Shown: one piece after another, positions 34,038 to 43,368 of the stretch
Layout: each line of letters opens with the position of its first letter
How positions within the stretch are numbered: the first letter of the stretch is position 1
Assembly (NCBI GenBank): GCA_964384335.1
Contig: CAYLKN010000002.1
Location: 1-64,000, forward strand
DNA from: JAUICS01 sp964384335
Lineage (GTDB): Bacteria; Pseudomonadota; Alphaproteobacteria; Micavibrionales; Micavibrionaceae
DNA: 64,000 bases
Direction of reading: 5' to 3'
Made by a program: the position numbers and the translations under genes
The notes under the pieces: model-generated
What the model was told of the DNA's origin: nothing
What the model saw: the letters and a program-made list of their open reading frames with translations, nothing else
Database searches by the model: none

Positions 34038-36275
34038 TTAATTCGCCGTCCCGAATGCCCCAAGATTTTTAAGCCCGAAACTCAGAAGAAATTCCGTCTC
34101 ACTCTCGCCCGTGGCATCGTCCGTTAGATTTCTTTTAAAGACTGCAGAAACGCTCCAGCATTTGCACTCATTCGTAAAATCAAACCCGTAAAACGCCTCT
34201 CGAAGTCCTGGTTCTTCACCGAAATCTCTTGTAAATCCTGTTTTAAGATACCATTGGTCGTTAACTTCGTAACCGAATCTGACTTTTAACTGTTCCCGGT
34301 TTTCATTAACGGCAGTTTTCTCAATCCCTCTGGAAAAAAAGTATATTGTATTGTAATCAAATTTCCAGAAATTACCACCCGCATCGAGTTCGTGTCTTTG
34401 TGACTGAAGATTGTCACTGGCAAGTTGAATGTTATAGTCCACGTTCATTATGCCGTCAAAAAACATTGTCATACGGCCAACGTAATCCGAATTTTTATCG
34501 GACAGGCCTGATCCGGCCGGAAAATCACCCGGATCCTCATCAAATCTGATGCTTTGCCCTGCAAAAGCCTCTATATAGTTGCCATTGTGGTGATACAGAC
34601 CAGTATTCAGACCATATGTTATTTTAGATTGATCCTCAATTCTGTCATACCCCGGAAAACGGCTGTCATTAAAGAGATTGGTGGCATCAAGCTGTACGTC
34701 TTGTGAATCTTCATTAGGAATAGTTTCTTTTTCGGCAATATCAGGAGCAACTGTTAAACCTATCAATGGCTCTATTAATCCGTGGCCCTGTTCAAGATCC
34801 TTTATTAAGGGGTAACGCGTTATAAGCTGCGCATTTGTAAACCCTCTGACCTCAAAACTGTCATTACTTCTGCCCGAACCTGTAAACGCCTGCTCTCTAT
34901 CCCGAATACTGTAAATATCACCTCTCATTGACGTTTCAAGTGACGTTACCATGCCGATAGGATTCACAACCTGACCCTTCCATCCCAGATCAGCCGACAG
35001 ACGGTTTACATCCTGTTCGCTCCCTTCCCTGAAAAGATTCAGAAAGGACAGATCAAGGCTGGGACGGCCACCCAGAACACTGCCGGGATCACCCAGAAGA
35101 TTCATATTAAATTGAGGGAGTATCTCAGGCTGTGATGTCTGTGTCTCGCCTATGCGGACATCCTGAAAGGCAACCGCTTCGGAAATAAAGTAATTCCGGC
35201 CTTCAAACCATTCTAAAAACATTCTGCTTTCAAGTATATCCTTGCTTGTGATGTTGTATTCTCTCAAATACTGTTCATCAGTTGTCGTCTCCACATCGAA
35301 ACCCGCCCGCCAGTTTTTATTGATGTCGAAACGGCCTTCTCCAAATAAATGGCCCCGAAATTCATCCTCTTTTCTTACTATGCGCTCCCCTTCTCTATCG
35401 ATCCTGTCAGACTTTGTGACACTGCCCTCGAATTCAATTCCTGCGTTTTTAAAACGGCGCCTGTATTCGCCCAAAAGAACAGGTATTTCCTTGGTTGGCA
35501 CCATCAGACCTGCTGTCAGGTCCTGGTGCGGGTCAAGCGCAAAGTAATAGTTGGTCGTAATATTCGTACCCAGTTCAGTATCAAAACCCAGTCTTGGGGA
35601 TAAAAAGCCGGATTTCTGGTTTTGCGTGCCGTCCGGATGTGAAAAATACGGTGTATATAATAACGGCACATCATAAAACTCAAACCACATATCCTCGTAC
35701 TCGATCGTCTTCTCTTCCTTGTTATACCTGACTTTTTTAGCTTTAAGCTCCCACGCAGGATTATTTTCCTCAACTTGTTTTTTCTGGTCCTCTTCCGTTG
35801 ATTCACAGGGGATACAGGGCGTGTAAGCCGCCTCTTCAAGAATGACATCGTTACCCGCATTTTCCCGGCGCCCTTTCCCGGCCGTAAGACGCGCGCCATC
35901 CTGTAAAAGTGCCTTAAACTCCCCAACCTCCCCTTCCCTCAGATTGTCTTTTAGTGTCAGCTTGTCCGCAAAATAGACACTCCCCTCAGGTTCAAGCAGA
36001 ACGACATTCCCTTCCGCAAAGGCCGTATTGTCAACCAGATTATATTCGACACGTTCCGCCCTAAGTATCCGCTTTCCCTGAACAATTTCCACTTGTCCTT
36101 CCGCTGTAATCGTCTGCGCGGGCTGATTGTTTATCAGCCTGTCTGCCTGAATTCTGACCGGCATCTCTTTTTTTGAAGGTGCATTCGCATAAACCTTCTC
36201 CGGGACAAGACTGGCCGCCATAGACAGACCGATCAGTGTTTTTGCGGCATTAGGAAAAGAAGGGATCCATTTCAT
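34038..36275 (-). CDS. lptD: LPS-assembly protein
   Basis: LptD is the outer membrane barrel that inserts lipopolysaccharide. The 745 residues comprise a signal region, an OstA/LptA-like jellyroll (about 38-150: RIQADRLINNQPAQTITAEG, RILRAERVEYNLVDNTAFAE), then the barrel (DMWFEFYDVPLLYTPYFSHP onward). C154/C157 and a C-terminal CKC pair are placed to form the disulfides needed for LptD folding. surA and ostA partners are not adjacent. The DEAD-box gene is 106 bp upstream on the same strand. Confidence 0.95.
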   Translation of the reverse strand: MKWIPSFPNAAKTLIGLSMAASLVPEKVYANAPSKKEMPVRIQADRLINNQPAQTITAEGQVEIVQGKRILRAERVEYNLVDNTAFAEGNVVLLEPEGSVYFADKLTLKDNLREGEVGEFKALLQDGARLTAGKGRRENAGNDVILEEAAYTPCIPCESTEEDQKKQVEENNPAWELKAKKVRYNKEEKTIEYEDMWFEFYDVPLLYTPYFSHPDGTQNQKSGFLSPRLGFDTELGTNITTNYYFALDPHQDLTAGLMVPTKEIPVLLGEYRRRFKNAGIEFEGSVTKSDRIDREGERIVRKEDEFRGHLFGEGRFDINKNWRAGFDVETTTDEQYLREYNITSKDILESRMFLEWFEGRNYFISEAVAFQDVRIGETQTSQPEILPQFNMNLLGDPGSVLGGRPSLDLSFLNLFREGSEQDVNRLSADLGWKGQVVNPIGMVTSLETSMRGDIYSIRDREQAFTGSGRSNDSFEVRGFTNAQLITRYPLIKDLEQGHGLIEPLIGLTVAPDIAEKETIPNEDSQDVQLDATNLFNDSRFPGYDRIEDQSKITYGLNTGLYHHNGNYIEAFAGQSIRFDEDPGDFPAGSGLSDKNSDYVGRMTMFFDGIMNVDYNIQLASDNLQSQRHELDAGGNFWKFDYNTIYFFSRGIEKTAVNENREQLKVRFGYEVNDQWYLKTGFTRDFGEEPGLREAFYGFDFTNECKCWSVSAVFKRNLTDDATGESETEFLLSFGLKNLGAFGTAN

Positions 36276-36381
36276 GAAAATCTGAAAGACAAAGATACGT
36301 TAGATAATTCGCTTATTCAGCCTATATTCAGTGTTGATTGATGTGGCCCTGAAGTCAAGATTGCAGATAAATCCGGGACAC

Positions 36382-37716
36382 TCATCTCATAAAAGCCGGA
36401 ACATCATCACCGAAACCGATAACACTGGCATTGCCAGATGATTTTTTGTGAAATCCGGAATTTCTTTCATCACTTTTTTCCCTGACATTGCGCTTTGGGG
36501 GTCTTTCCCTGCTTTCAGAATTCCTTCCGGACGAAGACTTTGAAGCCGATTTAGGACACTTTTCCTTTTCCAGAACACCCTCCCAATCAAGGCATTTTAC
36601 TGTTTTTAAACAGGTTATGCTCAAGTTATCCCCAAACTTATCCACAAGTTTATCCACATGAGGCTGATCCTCACTGGTCACGAATGTATAGGCAACACCT
36701 TTTTTTCCGGCGCGTCCGGTTCGACCGATACGGTGTGTATAATCATCGACAGACATGGGCACGTCATAATTCAGAACGTGGCTCACTTCCTCAATATCAA
36801 TACCGCGTGCGGCCACATCGCTGCAGACCAGAAAACGGACATCATGAGTCCTGAACCTCTCCAGTGTTTCCATACGACTGGTCTGCGTCATGTCACCATG
36901 CATCGGCGCTGCCTCATACCCTTCTTTTATGAGCCATGATCCAAGTGTACCAACATCCCTTTTCCTGTTGCAGAAAATATACGCCGACTGAACGTATTGG
37001 GTATCAAGGATTTCCTTAAGGGCCTTTTTTTTATCGCGTTTGTTCAGGATCACGACATTCTGGGCAATATTATGGTCCTCAACCTTTGGAGGTTCTATTA
37101 CAACCTTCTTCGGGTTTTGCATGAATTCATTGGCCAGCTTTTCCACCTCAGGAGGCATGGTCGCGGAAAACAGAAGTGTTTGCCTGATTTTAGGCAGGAA
37201 CCCTATAATTTTTCGTACATCAGGGATAAATCCCATGTCCAGCATGCGGTCCGCTTCGTCAATCACAAGCATCTTGATATCGTTAAGGATAAGGTCTCCG
37301 CGCTCGAAAAAATCAAGCAGACGCCCCGGGGTGGCAATAAGCACATCCGGTCCCTGCTCTATCACCTTTCTCTGATCGCTCAGATTGACCCCGCCCATGA
37401 TAAGCGCCTTGTTCAGCTTTACATACTTGCCATAGGTATCGAAGTTGTCAGCAACCTGACTTGCAAGTTCCCGGGTTGGAACAAGGATAAGAGAGCGCGG
37501 CATACGCGCCTTGGCAACTCCGTCGGATAATATTTCAATCATTGGCAGGGTAAAACTGGCGGTCTTTCCCGTTCCGGTCTGCGCCTGCCCGATAACATCA
37601 CGCATCATAAGAATTTGCGGTATCGCCTTTTCCTGAATGGGAGTCGGACGCTCATAACCACATTCCGTTATGGCTTTGTCTACATTGTCACTGAAACCGA
37701 AATCTTTAAAAAGCAT
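36382..37716 (-). CDS. DEAD-box RNA helicase, RhlE-like
   Basis: The 444-residue ATP-dependent RNA helicase has the Q motif (GYERPTPIQEKAIPQI), motif I AQTGTGKT, motif II DEAD in VIDEADRMLDMGFIPD, motif III SAT, and motif VI HRIGRTGRAG. A basic, Ser-rich tail of about 65 residues follows. Such helicases remodel structured RNA or ribosome precursors. It lies 13 bp after ackA on the same strand. The repeated peptide VDKLVDKFGDNL is encoded by three DnaA-box-like 9-mers (36626-36658). Confidence 0.93.
   Translation of the reverse strand: MLFKDFGFSDNVDKAITECGYERPTPIQEKAIPQILMMRDVIGQAQTGTGKTASFTLPMIEILSDGVAKARMPRSLILVPTRELASQVADNFDTYGKYVKLNKALIMGGVNLSDQRKVIEQGPDVLIATPGRLLDFFERGDLILNDIKMLVIDEADRMLDMGFIPDVRKIIGFLPKIRQTLLFSATMPPEVEKLANEFMQNPKKVVIEPPKVEDHNIAQNVVILNKRDKKKALKEILDTQYVQSAYIFCNRKRDVGTLGSWLIKEGYEAAPMHGDMTQTSRMETLERFRTHDVRFLVCSDVAARGIDIEEVSHVLNYDVPMSVDDYTHRIGRTGRAGKKGVAYTFVTSEDQPHVDKLVDKFGDNLSITCLKTVKCLDWEGVLEKEKCPKSASKSSSGRNSESRERPPKRNVREKSDERNSGFHKKSSGNASVIGFGDDVPAFMR
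36626..36658. other. Three DnaA-box-like 9-mers at 12-bp spacing
   Basis: TTATCCCCA (36626-36634), TTATCCACA (36638-36646) and TTATCCACA (36650-36658) lie in the same orientation, exactly 12 bp apart, inside the helicase gene. The last two equal the E. coli high-affinity DnaA box. Single perfect boxes also occur at 38265-38273 (in ackA) and 45208-45216 (in mazG), in reverse orientation. The cluster may bind DnaA, or may simply reflect a repeated peptide. Confidence 0.5.
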
Positions 37717-37729
37717 AGTATTAAGATTT

Positions 37730-38794
37730 TTAAACCGTCTTTATTAGTGCCCTGGTATGATGAGCGATCATGAGTTCTTCATTCGTTGCAATAACGTGAA
37801 TATCAAGATCACTATTCAACCATTTTATGGAATGCAAGACTTTTTGTCTTATTTCTTCAGAATTTTCTCCGATTCCACCGGTAAATACAAGTCCGTCGAT
37901 ACCTTTCATCGTAACGCCCATGCTAACTATTCCCTGCGCCACACGCCAGCAGAAATATTCAATTGCCAGCTTTGAGTCGGGGTCATCACTTTCCAAAAGC
38001 TTCCTGACATCATGTGTGCGCCCCGACAACCCTTTCAGACCCGATTGGCGGTACAAAATATCTTCAATCTTTTCAATGCCATATCCCATTGTCCGCATCA
38101 TATGCAGGATCACGCCGGGATCCAGTGAACCGCAACGCGTCCCCATCGGCAACCCGTCAAGAGCACTGAACCCCATTGTGCTGTCAACACTCTTACCGTT
38201 TTTCATAGCGCAAAGACTGGACCCGTTTCCCAGGTGGGCCACCACAATCTTCCTGTGGAAAAGCTGTGGATAACTCTGTTGAATAGCGGTGGATATAAAT
38301 TCGTAAGACAGGCCGTGAAAGCCATAGCGCTTTATGCCTTGACTGTAATAGTCTTTAGGCAGGGCAAAATGATCAACAAGAGGATCGTGACCTCTGTGAA
38401 ACGCCGTATCAAAACACGCAATATGGGGAATATCAGGCAGTTCCCTTTTCAGAAACGTCACACCTGCGATATTGAAAGGTTCGTGCAGGGGAGCAAGATC
38501 TGAAAGCGCATAAAGATTTTCAAGAACATCTTCATTAATCTGAACAGGCCCCGGGTAGGCGCCGCCGTGAACCACACGATGGCCCGCCGCCTCAACCTCA
38601 AGATTGTCATGGCTCAGAGTTTTTACAATTCCCCGGATTGCCGTTTCCATGCCCTCTTTTTTACTTAAAAAAGGTGACAGTTCAATTTTATCTTTTTTTA
38701 TGGCCTCTTGACCGGTTTCAAGATTAAACACGGCCCATTTAAGGCTGGATGAGCCGACATTCAGCGTTAGAATGACTTTATTCCTATTCATCAC
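37730..38794 (-). CDS. ackA: Acetate kinase
   Basis: The enzyme interconverts acetyl phosphate and ADP with acetate and ATP. The 354 residues are shorter than the usual near-400 but keep the core: LTLNVGSSSLKWAVF, GHRVVHGG, FDTAFHRG, HLGNGSSLCA, STMGFSALDGLPMGTRCG and VFTGGIGENS. It overlaps the upstream phosphotransacetylase gene by 11 bases, so the two act as a coupled pair. A propionate or butyrate preference cannot be excluded. Confidence 0.93.
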   Translation of the reverse strand: MMNRNKVILTLNVGSSSLKWAVFNLETGQEAIKKDKIELSPFLSKKEGMETAIRGIVKTLSHDNLEVEAAGHRVVHGGAYPGPVQINEDVLENLYALSDLAPLHEPFNIAGVTFLKRELPDIPHIACFDTAFHRGHDPLVDHFALPKDYYSQGIKRYGFHGLSYEFISTAIQQSYPQLFHRKIVVAHLGNGSSLCAMKNGKSVDSTMGFSALDGLPMGTRCGSLDPGVILHMMRTMGYGIEKIEDILYRQSGLKGLSGRTHDVRKLLESDDPDSKLAIEYFCWRVAQGIVSMGVTMKGIDGLVFTGGIGENSEEIRQKVLHSIKWLNSDLDIHVIATNEELMIAHHTRALIKTV

Positions 38795-40190
38795 TTTTTG
38801 ATCTTTTCTGCAGAAATGCCGCCGCGAGCGCGCACGATGCCTTGCGCGTCATACCCCGGCCCGCCGCCCGGCTAGTCAGAATAATCGGCACACGCGCGCC
38901 CAGGACAATTCCTGCCCCTTCGATATTGGACATATACCGTATCTGCTTATAAAGAATATTTCCTGCTTCAATATCCGGAACAACGATAATGTCCGCATCC
39001 CCGGCGACCTGGGAAACGATATTTTTTGAGGCCGCGGCCTCTTTTGAAATGGCATTATCAAACCCCAGGGGGCCATCAAGAATACCGCCTGTAATCTGTC
39101 CGCGCTCCGCCATTTTGCAAAGCGCCGTTGCATCCAGCGTTGAGGGAATCTCTTCATTTACGGTTTCAACCGCAGAAACAATGGCAACTTTTGGTGCTCC
39201 CATGTTTAATGCATTAAACAAATCGATTGCATTCTGAACGATATCCTTTTTGGCCTGTAAATTGGGGCGGATATTAATGGCCGCATCCGTCAGGAACAAA
39301 GGTTTGTGATAACTTGGAAAATCAATCACGAAGACATGGCTCATGCGCCGGCCGGTGCGAAGACCGGTTTCTTTATCAAGAACAAAATGCATCAGCTCAT
39401 CGGTATGAAGCTTGCCCTTCATAAGGGCTTCCAGCTTTCCTTCACGCACCATGCGGACAGCCGTTTCCGCCGCCGCGTGACTGTGTTCCGTTGCCACAAT
39501 TTCATAGGATGACAGATCAATATGCGCCTCTTCCGCGGCTGCCTTTATTTTATGCTCCGGGCCGATAAAAACCGGTTTTATAATACCCTCTTCCGCCGCA
39601 TCGACCGCACCGCCGAGGGAGGCGGGATCAACAGGATGCACCATACCGACCTTTATTGGGGACGTGTTGCTTTGCAAGGCAACAAGCTGTGCAAACCATC
39701 TGCTGCCGTCATCTTCATGATTTAAAGTCACTTCCGGCAATTTTGCCCGCGGACGGCTTATTTTCTCTTCAGGAGCCATAACAACAGCTTCACCGGAAAT
39801 AACTTCCCTTCCGCGCTGGTTTGTGCATCGGCAGGAAAGAACAACGATATGCCCTTTCTCTTTCTTTTCTTTCACCCGAACTAAAACGTTGAGTGTGTCA
39901 CCAATTTTTACCGGCTTTTTGAACTCAAGCGTCTGGGACAGATAGATCGTGCCCGGCCCGGGAAGCTGGGTTCCGAGCACTGTCGAAATGAGGGATCCGC
40001 CATACATGCCATGCGCAATGATGTCATGAAAAATTGAACTTCGTGCATATTCCTCATCAACATGTGCCGGGTTAACGTCACCAGACATAACCGCAAAAAG
40101 GTCAATATCCTGCTTGGTCAGAACACGGCGAAGACTTGCACTGTCCCCGATCTGTATTTCTTCAAATGTTTTGTTTTCAATCAGATTCAT
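38784..40190 (-). CDS. pta: MaoC-like domain fused to phosphate acetyltransferase
   Basis: The 468-residue protein is a fusion. An N-terminal hot-dog MaoC-type hydratase domain (about 1-150) shows SGDVNPAHVDEEYARSSIFH and GMYGGSLISTVLGTQLPGPG. A C-terminal phosphate acetyl/butyryl-transferase domain (about 160-465) follows, with LFLTDAAINIRPNLQAKKDI, VETVNEEIPSTLDA and GILDGPLGFDNAISKEAA. It converts acetyl-CoA (or a short acyl-CoA) and phosphate to the acyl phosphate. This fused form is common in alphaproteobacteria. ackA overlaps its end by 11 bases. Confidence 0.93.
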   Translation of the reverse strand: MNLIENKTFEEIQIGDSASLRRVLTKQDIDLFAVMSGDVNPAHVDEEYARSSIFHDIIAHGMYGGSLISTVLGTQLPGPGTIYLSQTLEFKKPVKIGDTLNVLVRVKEKKEKGHIVVLSCRCTNQRGREVISGEAVVMAPEEKISRPRAKLPEVTLNHEDDGSRWFAQLVALQSNTSPIKVGMVHPVDPASLGGAVDAAEEGIIKPVFIGPEHKIKAAAEEAHIDLSSYEIVATEHSHAAAETAVRMVREGKLEALMKGKLHTDELMHFVLDKETGLRTGRRMSHVFVIDFPSYHKPLFLTDAAINIRPNLQAKKDIVQNAIDLFNALNMGAPKVAIVSAVETVNEEIPSTLDATALCKMAERGQITGGILDGPLGFDNAISKEAAASKNIVSQVAGDADIIVVPDIEAGNILYKQIRYMSNIEGAGIVLGARVPIILTSRAAGRGMTRKASCALAAAFLQKRSKSDE

Positions 40191-40235
40191 AAATGGGTTT
40201 TAGCAAAAGAATGCGAAAAGCACCATTAAGAATTT

Positions 40236-40247
40236 AGGACATGTCCT
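40236..40247. promoter_or_regulatory. Perfect palindrome upstream of pta
   Basis: AGGACATGTCCT is a perfect 12-bp palindrome, 46 bp upstream of the pta start and 76 bp after the aceA stop. A position within reach of a pta promoter makes an operator possible. I see no second copy to support it. Confidence 0.35.
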
Positions 40248-40324
40248 GCCGGATCAAAATTTCCATCATTCTGCACAAGTCTGCCTTCGGCCGGATTGAT
40301 ACGGACCTGCAAACAGAAAGAAGA

Positions 40325-41644
40325 TCAGTGAAACTGTTGCGATTCAGTGGAGCCTTTCAGTGCCGTTGTCGAAGCCTCACCACCTGTAACTGTCATCAGA
40401 ACCTCATCGAAATAGCCCGTTCCGACTTCGCGCTGGTGCTTTGTAGCGGTGTAGCCGTCTTTCTCCCGTGAGAATTCCTCTTCCTGAACATTAACATAAG
40501 CCGTCATACCGTCACGGATGTAGCCTTGCGCCAGATCAAAACTGGCAAGATTAAGCAGATGCCATCCGGCAAGCGTGATAAACTGAAACTTATATCCCAT
40601 TGCGCCGAGTTCTTTCTGGAATTTTGCGATTGTGGCATCGTCCAGATGTTTTTTCCAGTTAAAGGACGGTGAACAGTTATATGTCAGGTATTTGCCCGGA
40701 TATTCCTTATGAATGGCTTCCGCAAACTGTTTCGCCTGCTCAAGATCGGGCTCCGAAGTTTCAAACCATAACATGTCCGAATATGGCGCATAGGCCAGCT
40801 GACGCTTGATCACAACCTCCATACTGTTTTTCACGCGGTAATACCCTTCCGGTGTGCGTTCGCCTGTCATAAACTCATGATCCTGAGGATCGATATCACT
40901 GGTCATAAGCGTTGCTCCAAGCGCATCCGTCCGCGCAACAACAAATGTCGGAACATTCATTACATCTGCGGCCAGACGGGCAGAGATCAGTGTCCTTATA
41001 AACTGTGAGGTCGGAACGAGCACTTTTCCGCCGAGATGACCACATTTTTTTTCAGCCGCCAGCTGGTCCTCAAAATGGACACCCGCCGCGCCTGCCCCGA
41101 TCATGTTTTTCATGAGTTCGTAGGCATGAAGCGGTCCTCCAAACCCGGCCTCTGCATCGGCAATGATTGGAGCATGCCAGTAATGCGTGTCAAAATTCCC
41201 CTCAATACGGTCAATCTGGTCCGCCCGTGTGAGTGCATTGTTAATCCGCCTTACAAGATGCGGTACGGAGTTGGACGGATAAAGGCTCTGGTCGGGATAG
41301 GTTTCCGATGAAAGATTTGCATCTGCCGCAACCTGCCATCCGCTGCAATAAATCGCCTCCATGCCTGCTTTAACCATCTGCATCGCCATGGTCCCTGTGA
41401 GGCATCCGAGAGAATGGATATATTCCTTTTTTTGAAACAATTCCCAAAGTCTTTGGGCGCCGAGTTTGGCCAGGGTCTGCTCCTCCAGAATAGACGGTCT
41501 TAATTTCACAACGTCTTCCGCGGAATAGGGTCTTTTTATCCCGTGCCAGCGCGGATCGTTTTCCCATTCCGTTCTTATGCGGTTTGCTTCCTCCAACATT
41601 TCGCGGGTCAGCCTGCTGCCTTTTTTGTTGTCTGAATGTTCCAT
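40325..41644 (-). CDS. aceA: Isocitrate lyase
   Basis: The first glyoxylate shunt enzyme splits isocitrate into succinate and glyoxylate. The 439 residues show the catalytic EKKCGHLGGKVLVP motif, IADAEAGFGGPLHAYELMK, TDALGATLMTSD and YNCSPSFNWKKHLDD. It follows aceB by 21 bp on the same strand, so the two form an operon. The shunt allows growth on acetate and fatty acids, consistent with pta/ackA just downstream. Confidence 0.96.
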   Translation of the reverse strand: MEHSDNKKGSRLTREMLEEANRIRTEWENDPRWHGIKRPYSAEDVVKLRPSILEEQTLAKLGAQRLWELFQKKEYIHSLGCLTGTMAMQMVKAGMEAIYCSGWQVAADANLSSETYPDQSLYPSNSVPHLVRRINNALTRADQIDRIEGNFDTHYWHAPIIADAEAGFGGPLHAYELMKNMIGAGAAGVHFEDQLAAEKKCGHLGGKVLVPTSQFIRTLISARLAADVMNVPTFVVARTDALGATLMTSDIDPQDHEFMTGERTPEGYYRVKNSMEVVIKRQLAYAPYSDMLWFETSEPDLEQAKQFAEAIHKEYPGKYLTYNCSPSFNWKKHLDDATIAKFQKELGAMGYKFQFITLAGWHLLNLASFDLAQGYIRDGMTAYVNVQEEEFSREKDGYTATKHQREVGTGYFDEVLMTVTGGEASTTALKGSTESQQFH

Positions 41645-41665
41645 CGTCTTTCTCCTTTTTTAGCC

Positions 41666-43267
41666 CTAATCAAGGTAATGATACGCGGGCAGTGTTAAAA
41701 ATTCAGCCATGTGATCGGCTATCACCAATTCATCGAGCAAGCCTGCAGCCTTTTCCAATGCATCGTTAAAACCGTGATCGCCCTTGAGCGCATCCAGTTC
41801 CTCATTCCTGAAGGTTGTATAAAGGTCCTGTGTGAATACAGCCCCATCCTCCATTTTTGCCTTATGAAAAATCCATTGCAATAACTGTGCCCTTGCGATT
41901 TCTGCGGTCGCCGCATCCTCCATCAGATTGTTAATGGCCACGGCTCCCCTGCCCTCCATCCACCAGGCGATATATTGAATTGCGACACTTATATTATTGC
42001 GGATACCCTGCACTGTTATCCGCCCGGGCGTTTTATCAAAGCTTAAAAGGTCGGCGGCGGTTACCTGAACATCGTCCCTTTTTTTGTCGATCTGGTTGGG
42101 TTTGTTACCCAGAACTGTGACAAAAACGCGCATTGCGACCGGAACAAGATCCGGATGCGCAACCCAGGTACCGTCAAATCCTGCCTCTGCTTCCCTCGTT
42201 TTGTCTTCGGCAACCTTTTGCATGGCGTTTTTGTTTACATCTTCATCTTTGCGGCTTGGGACGAATGCGGCCATCCCACCCATCGCAAAAGCATTGCGCT
42301 TATGGCAGATTTTCACCAGATGCTCGGTATATGCCTTCATAAACGGCACGGTCATGGTTACGTCGTTTCTGTCCGGCAGAACAGCGGCAGTATTTTTGAA
42401 AAACTTTTTGATCGCACTGAAAATATAATCCCACCGGCCAGCGTTACAGCCAAGAGAATGGTCTTTGAGAGCATAAAGGATTTCCTCGATTTCAAAAACG
42501 GCGGTTATTGTTTCGATCAGAACCGTTGCCCGGACAGACCCGCGCGGAACGCCGAAATGATCCTCCGTATATCTGAATATTGCCGCCCAGAGCTGGGCTT
42601 CCTCTGCATTTTCAAGCTTCGGAAGATAAAGATAAAGCCCCGATCCCTGCGCAACCCTGTATTGAAGATTGTGAAAAGCAAGAAGCCCAAAATCAAAAAG
42701 ACTCGCGCAACACGGCGCCGCCATATACTGAACATGTTTTTCCGGCAGGTGCCACCCGCGCGGTCTCAGTAAAAGCTGGGCAGTGTCGCCATTAAGTGCA
42801 TAGGATTTTCCGGACGCATCATCAAAAGTCAGCGTTTTACGGAATGCGTCATATGTATTAACCTGTCCGTCGATTACATTGTCCCAGGTCGGGGATAGCG
42901 AATCTTCAAAATCGGCCATAAAACATTTTGCGCCTGAATTGAGGGCATTGATCATCATTTTACGTTCGACGGGCCCTGTAATTTCGACCCGGCGGTCTAT
43001 GATATCTTCGGGAGGCGGTGTGACACACCATTTTTCACTTTCCCTTATGGAACGCAAATCATCACGAAAATCAGGTTTTTTCCCGGCATCAAAGTTTTTT
43101 TGCCGGGCAATTCTGTTTTCAATAATCTGGTTGCGCCGTTCCATAAATTCATCATGCAGCCTGGTCAGGAAAGACAAGGCATCCACCGTGAGAACCTGCT
43201 GGGAATTTTCTGTCTCCGGCCCGGTAACTTCGAGGGTATTTTGTTTCAAAGCGGCCTCATAACTCAA
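41666..43267 (-). CDS. aceB: Malate synthase A
   Basis: The second glyoxylate shunt enzyme joins glyoxylate and acetyl-CoA to malate. The 533-residue length is that of isoform A. Motifs include DFEDSLSPTWDNVIDGQVNT, RPRGWHLPEKHV, SVRATVLIETITAVFEIEEI and LGCNAGRWDYIFS. It is first in the aceBA operon. Confidence 0.96.
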   Translation of the reverse strand: MSYEAALKQNTLEVTGPETENSQQVLTVDALSFLTRLHDEFMERRNQIIENRIARQKNFDAGKKPDFRDDLRSIRESEKWCVTPPPEDIIDRRVEITGPVERKMMINALNSGAKCFMADFEDSLSPTWDNVIDGQVNTYDAFRKTLTFDDASGKSYALNGDTAQLLLRPRGWHLPEKHVQYMAAPCCASLFDFGLLAFHNLQYRVAQGSGLYLYLPKLENAEEAQLWAAIFRYTEDHFGVPRGSVRATVLIETITAVFEIEEILYALKDHSLGCNAGRWDYIFSAIKKFFKNTAAVLPDRNDVTMTVPFMKAYTEHLVKICHKRNAFAMGGMAAFVPSRKDEDVNKNAMQKVAEDKTREAEAGFDGTWVAHPDLVPVAMRVFVTVLGNKPNQIDKKRDDVQVTAADLLSFDKTPGRITVQGIRNNISVAIQYIAWWMEGRGAVAINNLMEDAATAEIARAQLLQWIFHKAKMEDGAVFTQDLYTTFRNEELDALKGDHGFNDALEKAAGLLDELVIADHMAEFLTLPAYHYLD

Positions 43268-43298
43268 TTTTTAAGACATTATTGCAATGCACATAATT

Positions 43299-43327
43299 AT
43301 AGTACTTTATTTTCAGCATTTGTGCAA
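43299..43327 (-). promoter_or_regulatory. Possible promoter of aceBA
   Basis: On the minus strand TTGCAC (43327-43322) is followed after 17 bases by TACTAT (43304-43299), with a TATAAT three bases further downstream. The site lies about 35 bp before the aceB start. Short TTGCA/TGCAA half-sites around it (for example near 43283-43293) could be regulator targets. No experiment-like support is visible. Confidence 0.4.
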
Positions 43328-43368
43328 AAGCGAAGAAGTAAAGAATTTAATAAGGAGACCGGTGAGAA

